Assembly: GCF_001269905.1 (NCBI RefSeq)
Contig: NZ_LHVK01000003.1
Coordinates: 1,096,981 to 1,160,980, forward strand
DNA from: Pseudomonas corrugata
Lineage (GTDB): Bacteria; Pseudomonadota; Gammaproteobacteria; Pseudomonadales; Pseudomonadaceae
Length of the DNA: 64,000 nt
Direction of reading: 5' to 3'
Part shown: in pieces, positions 36,929 to 45,484 of the stretch
Layout: the number at the start of each line of letters is the position of its first letter
Position numbering within the stretch: position 1 is the first letter of the stretch
Notes under the pieces: generated by a model
Told to the model about the DNA's origin: nothing
The model's input: only the letters and a program-made list of their open reading frames with translations
The model's database searches: none
Translations under genes and position numbers: made by a program

Positions 36929-38944
36929 ATGCAAAGCACGTTGATCTCAGTAGGGTGCAACCGCCTGCACAAGCGCGACGGCAGTGTGGTCGCCTTTGAT
37001 GCGGACAAGATTCGTCAGGCGCTGATCGCTGCCGGCAAGGCCACCAGCGAGTATGCCGAGGCCGAAGCCGAAGAGCTGCTCAAAGCCGTGCTTGCCCGGT
37101 TGGAAGGGCAGTCGCGATTGAACGTCGAGCAGATCCAGGACCGGGTCGAGCGGGTGCTGATGGATGCCGGTTTCTTCCTCGCCATGCGTGCCTACATCGT
37201 TTATCGCGAGCAACACGGACGCCTGCGCCGGGATCGTCGCACCCTGGTGGAAGTCGCGACCTCGATGAACGAATACCTCGACCGTGAAGACTGGCGTGTG
37301 CAGGCCAACGCCAACCAGGGTTATTCCCTCGGCGGGTTGATCCTCAACGTGTCCGGCAAGGTCACCGCCAACTATTGGCTCGACGAAGTCTACAGCCAGG
37401 CCATCGGCGAGGCGCACCGCGAGGCCGACTTGCACATCCATGACTTGGACATGCTCGCGGGCTACTGTGCCGGCTGGTCCTTGCGCACGCTGTTGCACGA
37501 AGGCCTCAATGGCGTGCCGGGGCGGGTCGAGGCCGGACCGCCCAAGCATTTGAGCAGCGCCCTGGGGCAGATGGTGAATTTTCTTGGCACCCTGCAGAAC
37601 GAATGGGCCGGGGCCCAGGCCTTCAGCTCATTCGATACCTATTTGGCGCCCTACGTGCGCAAGGACCGGCTCAACTACGACGAGGTCCGCCAGTCGTTGC
37701 AGGAGTTCATCTACAACCTCAACGTCCCATCGCGCTGGGGCACGCAAACGCCGTTTACCAACCTGACGTTCGATTGGGTCTGCCCGCAGGATCTGCGTGA
37801 GCAGATTCCGATCATCGGCGGCGAAGAGATGCCGTTCGCCTATGGCGACCTGCAAGCGGAAATGGAGCTGATCAATCGTGCCTACATTGAGGTGATGCAG
37901 GCCGGCGATGCGAAAGGGCGGGTGTTCACCTTCCCGATCCCGACCTACAACATCACCCACGATTTTCCATGGGACAGTGAAAACGCCGACCGCCTGTTCG
38001 AAATGACCGCCCGCTACGGCTTGCCGTACTTCCAGAATTTCCTCAACTCGGATATGCAACCCAACCAGGTGCGGTCAATGTGCTGCCGCTTGCAACTGGA
38101 TGTGCGCGAGCTGCTCAAGCGCGGTGGTGGCTTGTTCGGTTCGGCGGAGCAGACCGGCTCGCTGGGGGTGGTGACGATCAACTGCGCACGGCTGGGCTAC
38201 CTGTACAAGGGCAACACCAGCGCACTGTTGCAGCGTCTCGATACCCTGATGGAACTGGCGAAAGAAAGCCTGGAGGTCAAGCGCAAGGTGATCCAGCACC
38301 ACATGGATGCCGGCCTGTATCCCTACACCAAGCGTTACCTGGGTACCTTGCGCAATCACTTTTCCACCATCGGCGTGAACGGCCTGCACGAAATGCTGCG
38401 CAACTTCACCGACGACCAACAAGGGCTGCACACCGAGCAGGGGCGCGAGTTCGCATTGCGGTTGCTGGATCACGTGCGGGCGACGCTGCTGCGTTTCCAG
38501 GAGGAAACCGGCCACCTCTATAACCTGGAAGCCACGCCGGCCGAAGGCACCACCTATCGTTTCGCCAAGGAAGACCTCAAGCGCTACCCCGATATCCTGC
38601 AGGCCGGCAGCCCGGTTGCGCCGTACTACACCAACTCTTCGCAACTGCCGGTGGGGTTTACCGACGATCCGTTCGAGGCCCTGGAGCTGCAAGACCAACT
38701 GCAATGCAAGTACACCGGTGGCACCGTGTTGCACCTGTACATGGCCGAACAGATTTCTTCCACCCAGGCCTGCAAGCAATTGGTGCGCAAGGCCCTGGGG
38801 CGCTTCCGGCTGCCGTACCTGACGGTCACGCCGACGTTTTCCATCTGCCCGGTGCACGGCTACCTGGCCGGTGAACACGAGTTCTGTCCCAAATGTGACG
38901 AGGCGTTGTTGCTGCAACAGCAGCAGGCACGCAGCGTTCACTGA
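36929..38944 (+). CDS. nrdD: Anaerobic ribonucleoside-triphosphate reductase NrdD, main chain without glycyl-radical tail
   Basis: A 671-residue class III ribonucleotide reductase catalytic chain. It has an N-terminal ATP-cone (HKRDGSVVAFDADKIRQALI), the NrdD barrel (LHIHDLDMLAGYCAGWSL; FLGTLQNEWAGAQAFSSFDT), a candidate active-site pair SMCCRLQLD, and a C-terminal zinc motif SICPVHGYLAGEHEFCPKC. The chain stops soon after this motif, so the usual glycyl-radical segment is absent and is encoded by the next, separate gene. The ATG at 36929 has GGAG five bases upstream; ATG 36890 lacks a ribosome site. Confidence 0.92.
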   Translation: MQSTLISVGCNRLHKRDGSVVAFDADKIRQALIAAGKATSEYAEAEAEELLKAVLARLEGQSRLNVEQIQDRVERVLMDAGFFLAMRAYIVYREQHGRLRRDRRTLVEVATSMNEYLDREDWRVQANANQGYSLGGLILNVSGKVTANYWLDEVYSQAIGEAHREADLHIHDLDMLAGYCAGWSLRTLLHEGLNGVPGRVEAGPPKHLSSALGQMVNFLGTLQNEWAGAQAFSSFDTYLAPYVRKDRLNYDEVRQSLQEFIYNLNVPSRWGTQTPFTNLTFDWVCPQDLREQIPIIGGEEMPFAYGDLQAEMELINRAYIEVMQAGDAKGRVFTFPIPTYNITHDFPWDSENADRLFEMTARYGLPYFQNFLNSDMQPNQVRSMCCRLQLDVRELLKRGGGLFGSAEQTGSLGVVTINCARLGYLYKGNTSALLQRLDTLMELAKESLEVKRKVIQHHMDAGLYPYTKRYLGTLRNHFSTIGVNGLHEMLRNFTDDQQGLHTEQGREFALRLLDHVRATLLRFQEETGHLYNLEATPAEGTTYRFAKEDLKRYPDILQAGSPVAPYYTNSSQLPVGFTDDPFEALELQDQLQCKYTGGTVLHLYMAEQISSTQACKQLVRKALGRFRLPYLTVTPTFSICPVHGYLAGEHEFCPKCDEALLLQQQQARSVH

Positions 38945-38973
38945 TCCGATCATCCACCGCAAGGAGTTTCACC

Positions 38974-39135
38974 ATGAATGAATCGAGCAATCGTCCACTG
39001 GCCCAGCGCCAACGTTGTGAAGTCTGGACTCGGGTGATGGGGTATCACCGCCCGGTGGCAGCGTTCAATCCTGGCAAGCAATCCGAGCACCGCGAGCGGG
39101 TGCATTTCACTGAACGCGCGGCCGGGCGTCCATGA
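38974..39135 (+). CDS. Separate glycyl-radical subunit of class III ribonucleotide reductase
   Basis: A 53-residue protein missed by length cut-offs. Residues about 14-43 contain CEVWTRVMGYHRPVAAFN and then GKQSEHRERVHF. The RVMGYHRP segment has the form of the C-terminal glycyl-radical site of NrdD proteins (R-V-x-G-Y), with the Gly as likely radical site. The ribosome site AAGGAG ends seven bases before the ATG. Its stop overlaps the nrdG start (ATGA). The main nrdD chain lacks this segment, so the active enzyme is probably assembled from two polypeptides, with NrdG generating the radical on this one. Confidence 0.85.
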   Translation: MNESSNRPLAQRQRCEVWTRVMGYHRPVAAFNPGKQSEHRERVHFTERAAGRP

Positions 39136-39827
39136 GTCGAGTGCTGCGGGTCGGGGGCATGGTGCCCCTGACCACCCTCGATTATCCGGGCCAACTGGCC
39201 TGCGTACTGTTTTGCCAGGGCTGCGCCTGGCGTTGTCGTTATTGCCATAACCCGCAACTGATCCCGCCACGTGGCAACGAGGAAGTGGATTGGTGTCGGG
39301 TTCTGGCGTTTCTGCAGCGCCGCCAGGATCTGCTCGACGCCGTGGTGTTCAGCGGCGGTGAGCCGACCTTGCAGGACGGCCTGCCCTCGGCCATGGAGGA
39401 GGTACGGCAGTTGGGTTTTCGCATCGGCCTGCACAGCGCCGGTATCAAGCCGACGGCGTTCGCCAAGGTGATCAGGCAAGCCGACTGGGTGGGCTTCGAC
39501 GTCAAGGCGCTGCCCGGAGATGCCCTGGACGTGACCCGGGTCGAGGGCAGTGGCACGGCCAACTGGCGCAGCCTCGACCATCTGCTGGACAGCGGCGTGG
39601 ATTACGAGTGTCGCACCACGGTGCATTGGCATCTGTTCGACCCCGAACGGCTGTTGACCCTGGCCCGACGCCTGAGCGAACGGGGTGTCACCCGGTTCGC
39701 CGTGCAACTGGTGCGCACCGCCCGGATGCTCGACCCGCACCTCTCCAGCGTTTCGGCACACGCCTTGCAGCCCGAACTGTGGGCTGCCCTGCGCGAATTG
39801 TTCCCGTCATTCGTTTTGCGCAGCTGA
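39132..39827 (+). CDS. nrdG: Anaerobic ribonucleotide reductase activase NrdG
   Basis: A 231-residue radical-SAM enzyme that generates the glycyl radical in class III ribonucleotide reductase. The [4Fe-4S]-SAM motif is CQGCAWRCRYCHN (CxxxCxxC), and the GGEPTLQ motif follows. It is longer than E. coli NrdG (154) and belongs to the pyruvate-formate-lyase-activase-like 'NrdG2' form found with this NrdD type. The ATG overlaps the stop of the glycyl-radical peptide, so the three genes form one translational unit. A strong terminator follows. Confidence 0.93.
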   Translation: MSRVLRVGGMVPLTTLDYPGQLACVLFCQGCAWRCRYCHNPQLIPPRGNEEVDWCRVLAFLQRRQDLLDAVVFSGGEPTLQDGLPSAMEEVRQLGFRIGLHSAGIKPTAFAKVIRQADWVGFDVKALPGDALDVTRVEGSGTANWRSLDHLLDSGVDYECRTTVHWHLFDPERLLTLARRLSERGVTRFAVQLVRTARMLDPHLSSVSAHALQPELWAALRELFPSFVLRS

Positions 39828-39853
39828 ACCGCTGTCGGGACGCACGACACCGC

Positions 39854-39882
39854 GGCCCGGGATGACCGGGCCACTCTTTTTT
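39854..39882 (+). terminator. Rho-independent terminator after nrdG
   Basis: GGCCCGG-GATGA-CCGGGCC is a perfect 7-bp GC stem with a 5-base loop, followed four bases later by six T residues. It ends the nrdD-nrdG transcript and isolates the chemoreceptor gene. Confidence 0.9.
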
Positions 39883-39939
39883 CCGAGGTTTTCAAATGCG
39901 CTGCCGGATCGGCAGGTAGTTGAACAGGGAGCATTTGAT

Positions 39940-41559
39940 ATGACCAGACTCACCACCGCCCAGCGTATCGTGATCGGCTTTGCCATCGCGCCACTGGCCT
40001 TGATCGCCCTGGCGTTGTACGCCTTGCACGACCTGGCTGTGTTGCGCGACCAGGCCGAGCAGATCGTCAGGCAGGATTGGCCGAAGATCGACCCGATCAT
40101 GGTGATCGCCACAGGTGTGCGCGATAACGCCAGGAATACCCGGGACTTGCTGATCGACAAGAACAACACCCAGGTGCAGCAATCCATCGATGCCACGCGG
40201 CAACGCATCACCGAGGCCTTCGCGACGCTGGAGCCGCTGTTGTTTCAACCCGAAGGCAAGGCAGCTTTTGCCGAACTGAAGAAGCATCGAGAGGCTTACG
40301 TGGCCGCGTTCGTCCAGGTGCAGGCATTGATCCGCCAGGGCGCGATGGATGATGCGCTGACGCAACTCAGGCAGGGTGTGATCCCGGCCGAGCTTGAGGT
40401 GTACAAAAGCCTGGAAGGGCTGATGGCGATGCAGGGAAAGCTCTTTGTCGAGCGTGAGCGCCTGGCCCAGGCGCGCTACAGCGACGCGCGGCGCAACATG
40501 TTGACACTGGTCCTGGCTTGCCTGGCCCTGGTGAGTACCGTGGCGATACTGGTAACCCGCAGCGTGACCCGTCCGTTGGGCGGTGAACCCGATGATGCCG
40601 CACGGGTGCTGAGCCACATCGCCCAGGGTGACCTCACGATTCGGGTACCGGTGGGCGTCGGCGCCAACGACAGTGTGATGAGCAACATGCACGACATGCA
40701 GCAGAGCCTCAACACCATGGTCCGTCACATTGCGGCCTCGGTAGACCGGGTGGCCAGTTCATCCGAAGAGCTGAGTGCGGTGAGCAGCCAGACCAATAGC
40801 ACGCTGCAGTTGCAGGGCATGGAGATCGAGCAGGCTGCGGCGGCGGTGAACCAGATGACGGCGGCGGTGGACGAGGTGGCGCGCAACGCCGTGAGCACCA
40901 GCGAAGCCTCGCGGGTCTCCGAGCAGACCGCCCAGCGTGGCCGTGAACAGGTTCAGCAAACGGTCGCTTCCATTTCGGCGTTGGCGGACGGTGTGACGGA
41001 CACTTCGGCGCGCATCCAGCAGTTGGCAGGGCGGGTCGAGGACATCAGTTCGGTGCTGGACGTGATCCGCGGCATCGCCGAACAGACCAATCTCCTGGCC
41101 CTGAACGCCGCCATCGAAGCCGCCCGGGCCGGTGATGCCGGGCGTGGCTTCGCGGTGGTGGCCGACGAAGTCCGCGCGCTGGCCCATCGTACTCAGGACT
41201 CGACCCGTGAAATCGAGGACATGATCGGCAACATCCGCCAGGACAGCGGGCACGCCGTGACGGCCATGCAAAGCAGCAGCGAGCGGGTACAGGCCACCTT
41301 GCAGGTCGCCCAGCGCTCCGGTGACGCCCTGGATGAAATCGCTCGCTCCATTTCGCAAATCAACGAGCGCAACTTGATGATCGCCAGTGCCACGGAACAA
41401 CAAGCCCTGGTAGCCCGGGAGGTGGATCGCAACCTGGTGGGCATTCGCAACCTGTCGGAGCAGGTGCTGCTGGGGGCACGGCATACCGACACGGCCGGCC
41501 AGGACCTGGCGCAGATGGCCGGCTCACTGCATGAGACGGTGGCGCGGTTCAAGGTGTAG
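39940..41559 (+). CDS. Methyl-accepting chemotaxis protein
   Basis: A 539-residue chemoreceptor. It has a first transmembrane helix at about residues 10-30, a periplasmic sensor of roughly 150 residues predicted as a four-helix bundle (starting QAEQIVRQDWPKIDPIM), a second helix near residues 190-208 and a HAMP domain (RPLGGEPDDAARVLSHIAQG). The cytoplasmic signalling hairpin contains the MCP core IRGIAEQTNLLALNAAIEAA. The ATG at 39940 follows CAGGGAG. Its ligand is unknown; its place in the anaerobic island makes nitrate, nitrite or a redox signal possible (inference). Confidence 0.9.
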   Translation: MTRLTTAQRIVIGFAIAPLALIALALYALHDLAVLRDQAEQIVRQDWPKIDPIMVIATGVRDNARNTRDLLIDKNNTQVQQSIDATRQRITEAFATLEPLLFQPEGKAAFAELKKHREAYVAAFVQVQALIRQGAMDDALTQLRQGVIPAELEVYKSLEGLMAMQGKLFVERERLAQARYSDARRNMLTLVLACLALVSTVAILVTRSVTRPLGGEPDDAARVLSHIAQGDLTIRVPVGVGANDSVMSNMHDMQQSLNTMVRHIAASVDRVASSSEELSAVSSQTNSTLQLQGMEIEQAAAAVNQMTAAVDEVARNAVSTSEASRVSEQTAQRGREQVQQTVASISALADGVTDTSARIQQLAGRVEDISSVLDVIRGIAEQTNLLALNAAIEAARAGDAGRGFAVVADEVRALAHRTQDSTREIEDMIGNIRQDSGHAVTAMQSSSERVQATLQVAQRSGDALDEIARSISQINERNLMIASATEQQALVAREVDRNLVGIRNLSEQVLLGARHTDTAGQDLAQMAGSLHETVARFKV

Positions 41560-41578
41560 TCGAGTCGGGGTGAAAGGT

Positions 41579-41803
41579 ATGTGGGAGCGAGCCTGCTCGC
41601 GATAGCGGTGGGGCAGTCCAGGAAGATGTTGGATGTGCCGGCGTCATCGCGAGCAGGCTCGCTCCTACAGGTTTTGCGTTGTACGGGATGCTGTGTACGC
41701 CGCAAACCCCATGTGGGAGCGAGCCTGCTCGCGATAGCGGTGGGTCAGTCCAGGATGATGTTGGATGTGCCGGCGTCATCGCGAGCAGGCTCGCTCCCAC
41801 GGG
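41579..41803. repeat. Two near-identical REP doublets
   Basis: Two copies of a roughly 92-base REP doublet (about 41579-41671 and 41711-41803) share even their inner linker (GATGTTGGATGTGCCGGCGTC). This implies a recent local duplication. They lie between the convergent chemoreceptor and ftrD-like genes; the 273-base gap contains no gene. Confidence 0.88.
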
Positions 41804-41832
41804 TTTGGCGGCGTATACACAGTCTTGCGGGA

Positions 41833-43194
41833 TCACCACCCCCAGAACTGCAACCACCACCCATACCCCGCCAAGCCGCAGGCCGATGCCAGGCATGCCA
41901 TGGCGGGCAATCGTCGAACCGGGGGCATCTGTTCCAAGCGTTTCCAACCCAGCCACAGACTCCAGGCCATCGCCGCCAGCAAAATCGCGGCCCGGGCTGG
42001 CTGCACCCATTCGAGTAAGAACCCTTCATAGCGCAACAGCTTCACCGTAGTGGCCGACAAGCCGAGAAAAAGTCCTGCACCACCAAGAGGCGTCAAGGTG
42101 ATGGCCAAGGGCCAATAGTGTGCAGTATCCCCCGATATTTTCGCCGCCAGACGTATCAGCAGCGTCAACGAGCCACCCAGCAGCAAGGCACTCATGCCCA
42201 GGTAGGCGAGGATGCAAAACCCATCGAGCCAGCTGAAACTGTCATTGAGTTGCGGATAGTGCGTCAGCAGCCACCAGGGCGCGTTGTCCTGAAGGGGCCA
42301 GAGCACGTCATGGGTCACCAGCCACTGGGCCAGGTTCTGTTTCAAGGCGATGAACCACGGACTGACGGTCCACTGAAAAGCCCCCATGGCCAGGCCTATG
42401 ACGCCGAACAACAGCAAGCGCACATCCCACGGCGAGACGCTGTTCGGTGTCGAACGGAGGATTTCCTGGTTGCTGGAACGGGCGATCAGGCGGACGGCGT
42501 CACGCTGGCCGCTGCAGCGACCGCAGGCATGGCAGTCGGCGGCGCTTCGCATGCGACGAATGTCCAGCAACGGTGCGCAATTGGGCGGTGGTCGACGGGG
42601 CGTCGGGTTTTCCAGCCAGCGTTGTTCGTCCACCTGAAAATGCACTGGCGCCAGGCGGGCGAGCAGGGCGAAGACACCGCTGACCGGGCACAAGTAGCGG
42701 CACCACACCCGTTTGCCCCGGGCGAACAACAAGCCGACGATCACTGCCGCGATGGTCGAGCCGCCCAGGATCAACAGCGCAGCCTGGGCATAGTCATAGA
42801 CGCTGACGAGTTGGCCATAGATTGTGGTCAGGCAGAACGCCACGGTCGGCCAGCCGGCCCAGCGCAAGCCTCGGGGCATGCCCAGGCCTTTGCCGTATCG
42901 GCTGGCCCATTCGCTCAAGGCACCTTCGGGACACAACACACCACACCAGAGCCGGCCGAACAGCACGATCGACAGCAACACGAAGGGCCACCAGAGGCCC
43001 CAGAACAGAAACTGCGCAAGCAACGTGAGGTTATCGAACAGGCGCGCCTGACTGTTCGGCAAGGACAGGAATGCAGGTACCACCAGCAGCACCCCATAAA
43101 ACAGCACCACCGCCCATTGCATGGCGCGAATGGTCGCGCCGTGGCGTCGCATGCCGTCACCCAGGCGCTGGAGCCAGGCATTCAGGTCGGGCAT
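41833..43194 (-). CDS. ftrD: Membrane polyferredoxin of iron uptake (FtrD-like, NosR/CcoG-type fold)
   Basis: A 453-residue inner-membrane protein with several helices. Cysteine motifs of the NosR/NapH class are visible (RLWCGVLCPEGALSEW; RVWCRYLCPVSGVFALLAR) together with a cytoplasmic CHACGRCSG. It should pass electrons across the membrane to the periplasmic copper/iron proteins of the set. The start at 43194 follows AAGGAGGA; the longer upstream frame overlaps the permease gene without a better site. It is the last gene of a four-gene unit with the P19-like, cupredoxin and FTR1 genes. Confidence 0.82.
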   Translation of the reverse strand: MPDLNAWLQRLGDGMRRHGATIRAMQWAVVLFYGVLLVVPAFLSLPNSQARLFDNLTLLAQFLFWGLWWPFVLLSIVLFGRLWCGVLCPEGALSEWASRYGKGLGMPRGLRWAGWPTVAFCLTTIYGQLVSVYDYAQAALLILGGSTIAAVIVGLLFARGKRVWCRYLCPVSGVFALLARLAPVHFQVDEQRWLENPTPRRPPPNCAPLLDIRRMRSAADCHACGRCSGQRDAVRLIARSSNQEILRSTPNSVSPWDVRLLLFGVIGLAMGAFQWTVSPWFIALKQNLAQWLVTHDVLWPLQDNAPWWLLTHYPQLNDSFSWLDGFCILAYLGMSALLLGGSLTLLIRLAAKISGDTAHYWPLAITLTPLGGAGLFLGLSATTVKLLRYEGFLLEWVQPARAAILLAAMAWSLWLGWKRLEQMPPVRRLPAMACLASACGLAGYGWWLQFWGW

Positions 43195-44036
43195 GGCAGG
43201 GGTTCCTCCTTGCGGGGCCGCAGCCAGCCGACGACTGCCAGCCAATAGCCGATCCACGCCAGCAACGTCAGCGCGCCGGGACTCGCGCGATACCCGGCAA
43301 AATCAGCGAGGAAACCACCGAACCCATGACCGTCATCCAGGATCGCGCTGCTGTCCCACAACGCGTCACCAATGCCGCGATACACTGCCTCAGGCCAGTC
43401 CATCGCCAGCAACTGCCCGCCGATCCGCTCGATGCCGCTGACCAGCAACGCCGCTCCAAGCAGCAAAAGAATCGCTTCGCTGATAGCAAAGAAACGTGGC
43501 CATGAGATGACCCGTCGACTGCTGTGCAGCAAGGAAACGGTCAGCAGCGCCAGCACCAGCCCAGCCACCGCGCCAACGGCAAACAAGCCCAGTTGCGACC
43601 CGTGCAAGCGAGCACCGGCGCCATACAGGAACACCACGGTTTCGCTGCCTTCGCGGCTGACGGCCAGCAGCGCCAGGACCAGCAGTCCCAGGCCACCCTG
43701 GCGGCTCAGGCGCTGATCGGCGTGGCGGGTCAGCTCCTGCTTGAGCGTGCTGGCGTTGCGGTGCATCCAGCCCACCATCTGCACGATCAGCACACTGGCG
43801 ACCAGCGCCAGCGAGGCCTGGAACCATTCGTTGGCCGCGCCGCTCATGGCCTCGCCGGCCAGCAGGATCAGACCAGCCAGCCCGGTCGAAAGCAGCAGGC
43901 CCAGGGCCGCGCCGCTCCATACGTAGCGCAGTAACGGCCGGGTCTGTTGCTGACGGCTGACCCAGGCCTGGAGAATCCCGAGCACTAACAATGCCTCGAC
44001 GCTTTCGCGCCAGACAATAAACATCGATTGAGTCAT
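43182..44036 (-). CDS. ftrC: FTR1-family high-affinity iron permease (FtrC-like)
   Basis: A 284-residue inner-membrane permease with seven predicted helices. The two RExxE iron-binding motifs are intact: WRESVEALLVLG near the N-terminus and SREGSETVVFLYG in the middle. With the periplasmic cupredoxin and P19 proteins it imports ferrous iron after oxidation. Its end overlaps the polyferredoxin start by 13 bases. The order P19-cupredoxin-FTR1-polyferredoxin matches ftrABCD of Brucella and Bordetella. Confidence 0.88.
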   Translation of the reverse strand: MTQSMFIVWRESVEALLVLGILQAWVSRQQQTRPLLRYVWSGAALGLLLSTGLAGLILLAGEAMSGAANEWFQASLALVASVLIVQMVGWMHRNASTLKQELTRHADQRLSRQGGLGLLVLALLAVSREGSETVVFLYGAGARLHGSQLGLFAVGAVAGLVLALLTVSLLHSSRRVISWPRFFAISEAILLLLGAALLVSGIERIGGQLLAMDWPEAVYRGIGDALWDSSAILDDGHGFGGFLADFAGYRASPGALTLLAWIGYWLAVVGWLRPRKEEPLPCPT

Positions 44037-44058
44037 GCAAACGCCTCCTGCTGACCGA

Positions 44059-44424
44059 TCACTGGGCCAGGATGCCGCCCTCGGGCAGTTGCGGATTGAA
44101 TTCATCGAAAAACGGATAGCGTCCCGGACGCAGCGGGTGAATCACGACAAAGGTGGTGACCCCCGGCGACAGCACTTTTTCCACTCGCAACGGTGTGCTC
44201 TCGAACTCTGCCGGGCCCTGGCCGATGTTGTTCAGTACGATCTTGAAGCGCTGCCCGGCCGCTACTTCCAACAGCGGTGGGGTGAAATGTCCGTCGCGGA
44301 TGCTCAGTTCATAGGTTGGCAACTCGGCCTGGGCCATTGAAGGCAGCACGCTCGCCAGCATCAGCCAGGCCAAGCGTCCATGCCTTGTGGCTGGCTGCCC
44401 GCAGGTTCGACGGGCCACCTTCAA
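44059..44424 (-). CDS. ftrB: Periplasmic cupredoxin-like protein (FtrB-like)
   Basis: A 121-residue secreted protein with an extended signal peptide ending at about SMAQA. The mature part is a single cupredoxin fold (YELSIRDGHFTPPLLEVAAG; RPGRYPFFDEFNP). In FtrB homologues this domain oxidises Fe(II) with copper, though the classical His-Cys-His-Met set is not obvious here, so the metal ligands remain uncertain. Its ATG overlaps the stop of the P19-like gene by four bases. Confidence 0.8.
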   Translation of the reverse strand: MKVARRTCGQPATRHGRLAWLMLASVLPSMAQAELPTYELSIRDGHFTPPLLEVAAGQRFKIVLNNIGQGPAEFESTPLRVEKVLSPGVTTFVVIHPLRPGRYPFFDEFNPQLPEGGILAQ

Positions 44425-44951
44425 TACCCGCCTTTCTTGCCGATCCCGGCGTAGACGAATTCGTAATGCAACTCACAACGTTCGAACCACGGCGCGACGC
44501 CGGTTTCCTTATCGGTATGACGACCAAGTGAGCCATGACCGCCTGGGGGCAGGACGGTGAAGGTCAGTTGATATTTGCCCGGGCCGAGCAGCTTCACGTT
44601 GTCGCCATAGTGGGGTCCGTCATTGGCGACCATGGCGTGGAAGTCACCCTTGAGTTCGGTGTCGGTGCCCTGTTTTTTCAGCCGGAACGACACGTTGAGG
44701 TAGGGTACGAAGCTGCCTTCCTGGAAACCTTGCTGGTTGTCCGCCGTGGCGCGGATGTCGGCTTCCAGGTGGACATCGGAATCGGCGGTGGCGCGCATCA
44801 TGCCGGCTGGGGCCATTTCAATCGGTTGCAGGTACACCGCACCGACTTCCAGTCCCGGGCACTGTTGTGGTTCGCCGATGGGGTATTCCTTGGCCTGGGC
44901 CAGCGGCGTGAGAACAAGGAGGGCGAGAGACAGAGGTACAAGTGTGCGCAT
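44421..44951 (-). CDS. ftrA: Periplasmic iron-binding protein of the P19/Tp34 family (FtrA-like)
   Basis: A 176-residue periplasmic protein with a signal peptide ending at about LAQA. The P19 copper/iron ligands are present: EVGAVYLQPIEMAPAG, then residues in ATADSDVHLEADIRAT with the conserved Met/His, and a late HYGDNVKLLGPGKYQLTF segment. It is the first gene of the ftr-like unit. A Fur-box-like palindrome lies about 55 bases upstream, indicating iron repression. Confidence 0.88.
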   Translation of the reverse strand: MRTLVPLSLALLVLTPLAQAKEYPIGEPQQCPGLEVGAVYLQPIEMAPAGMMRATADSDVHLEADIRATADNQQGFQEGSFVPYLNVSFRLKKQGTDTELKGDFHAMVANDGPHYGDNVKLLGPGKYQLTFTVLPPGGHGSLGRHTDKETGVAPWFERCELHYEFVYAGIGKKGGY

Positions 44952-45004
44952 GATGGCTTCCTGGACAACGTAAGAGTTGGCCGGAGTCTAGGGAGCTTTG
45001 CTGC

Positions 45005-45024
45005 GAATAATAATGATTATTGTC
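45005..45024 (-). promoter_or_regulatory. Fur box upstream of the iron-uptake genes
   Basis: GAATAATAATGATTATTGTC is an AT-rich palindrome close to the 19-bp Fur consensus (GATAATGATAATCATTATC). It lies 54 bases before the ftrA-like start. Confidence 0.8.
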
Positions 45025-45066
45025 AATTTTCAGCGTGATTCCATGAAAGCGATGAGAGGAAGGCTC

Positions 45067-45080
45067 TTGATCGAAATCAA
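45067..45080 (+). promoter_or_regulatory. Perfect FNR/ANR box and -10 of the DUF3079 gene
   Basis: TTGATCGAAATCAA is an exact TTGAT-N4-ATCAA site. TAGGGT at 45103-45108 fits as a class II -10, and the start codon follows at 45140. Confidence 0.88.
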
Positions 45081-45139
45081 GGGCTGTACGGGACTGGCGC
45101 GGTAGGGTGCAGCTACACCCATCTGTCAGCGGGGTTCCC

Positions 45140-45367
45140 ATGGCCAAGCCCTTTCCCGTAAGTCCCAAACACCCTGAACGCATCTGCTGGGGCTGCGACC
45201 GTTACTGCGCGTCGAACGCCCTGGCCTGTGGCAACGGCGCCGACCGGACCATGCATCCGGCTGAGATGATCGGGGAGGATTGGTACCTGCATGGGGAGTG
45301 GGGATTGGAATTGACTGACATAACAGGAAAGGTCGTGGACCCGAGCGCCAGTTCCCTGAAGGAATAA
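45140..45367 (+). CDS. DUF3079 family cysteine-containing small protein
   Basis: A 75-residue cytoplasmic protein of the DUF3079 family. The family core is visible: PKHPERICWGCDRYC, LACGNGADRTMHPAEMIGEDWY. The four cysteines in CWGCDRYC...C suggest a metal or iron-sulfur site. It is monocistronic and driven by a consensus ANR-type promoter, back to back with the Fur-controlled ferrous-iron genes. Its function is unknown; control by low oxygen is a strong clue. Confidence 0.85.
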   Translation: MAKPFPVSPKHPERICWGCDRYCASNALACGNGADRTMHPAEMIGEDWYLHGEWGLELTDITGKVVDPSASSLKE

Positions 45368-45374
45368 AACGCTC

Positions 45375-45482
45375 TGTGGCGAGGGGATTAATCCCGCTGG
45401 GCTGCGCAGCGGCCCCAAAATCTTGCGGTCGCTGCGCAACCGAGCGGGGCGGTGCGACGTTTCGATAAATCCCCCTCGCCAC
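45375..45482. repeat. Degenerate member of the GTGGCGAGGGGAT palindrome family
   Basis: It opens with TGTGGCGAGGGGATTAATCC and closes with GATAAATCCCCCTCGCCACA, with GCTGCGCAGC inner hairpins. It resembles the 1881-2012 element but the arms have diverged. Confidence 0.75.
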
Positions 45483-45484
45483 AT

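Noticed and set aside
38930..38990. nrdD end read as a frameshift or truncation
   Set aside because: The downstream piece has its own AAGGAG site and ATG at correct spacing, and nrdD ends with a normal tail after the zinc motif. A natural split fits better.
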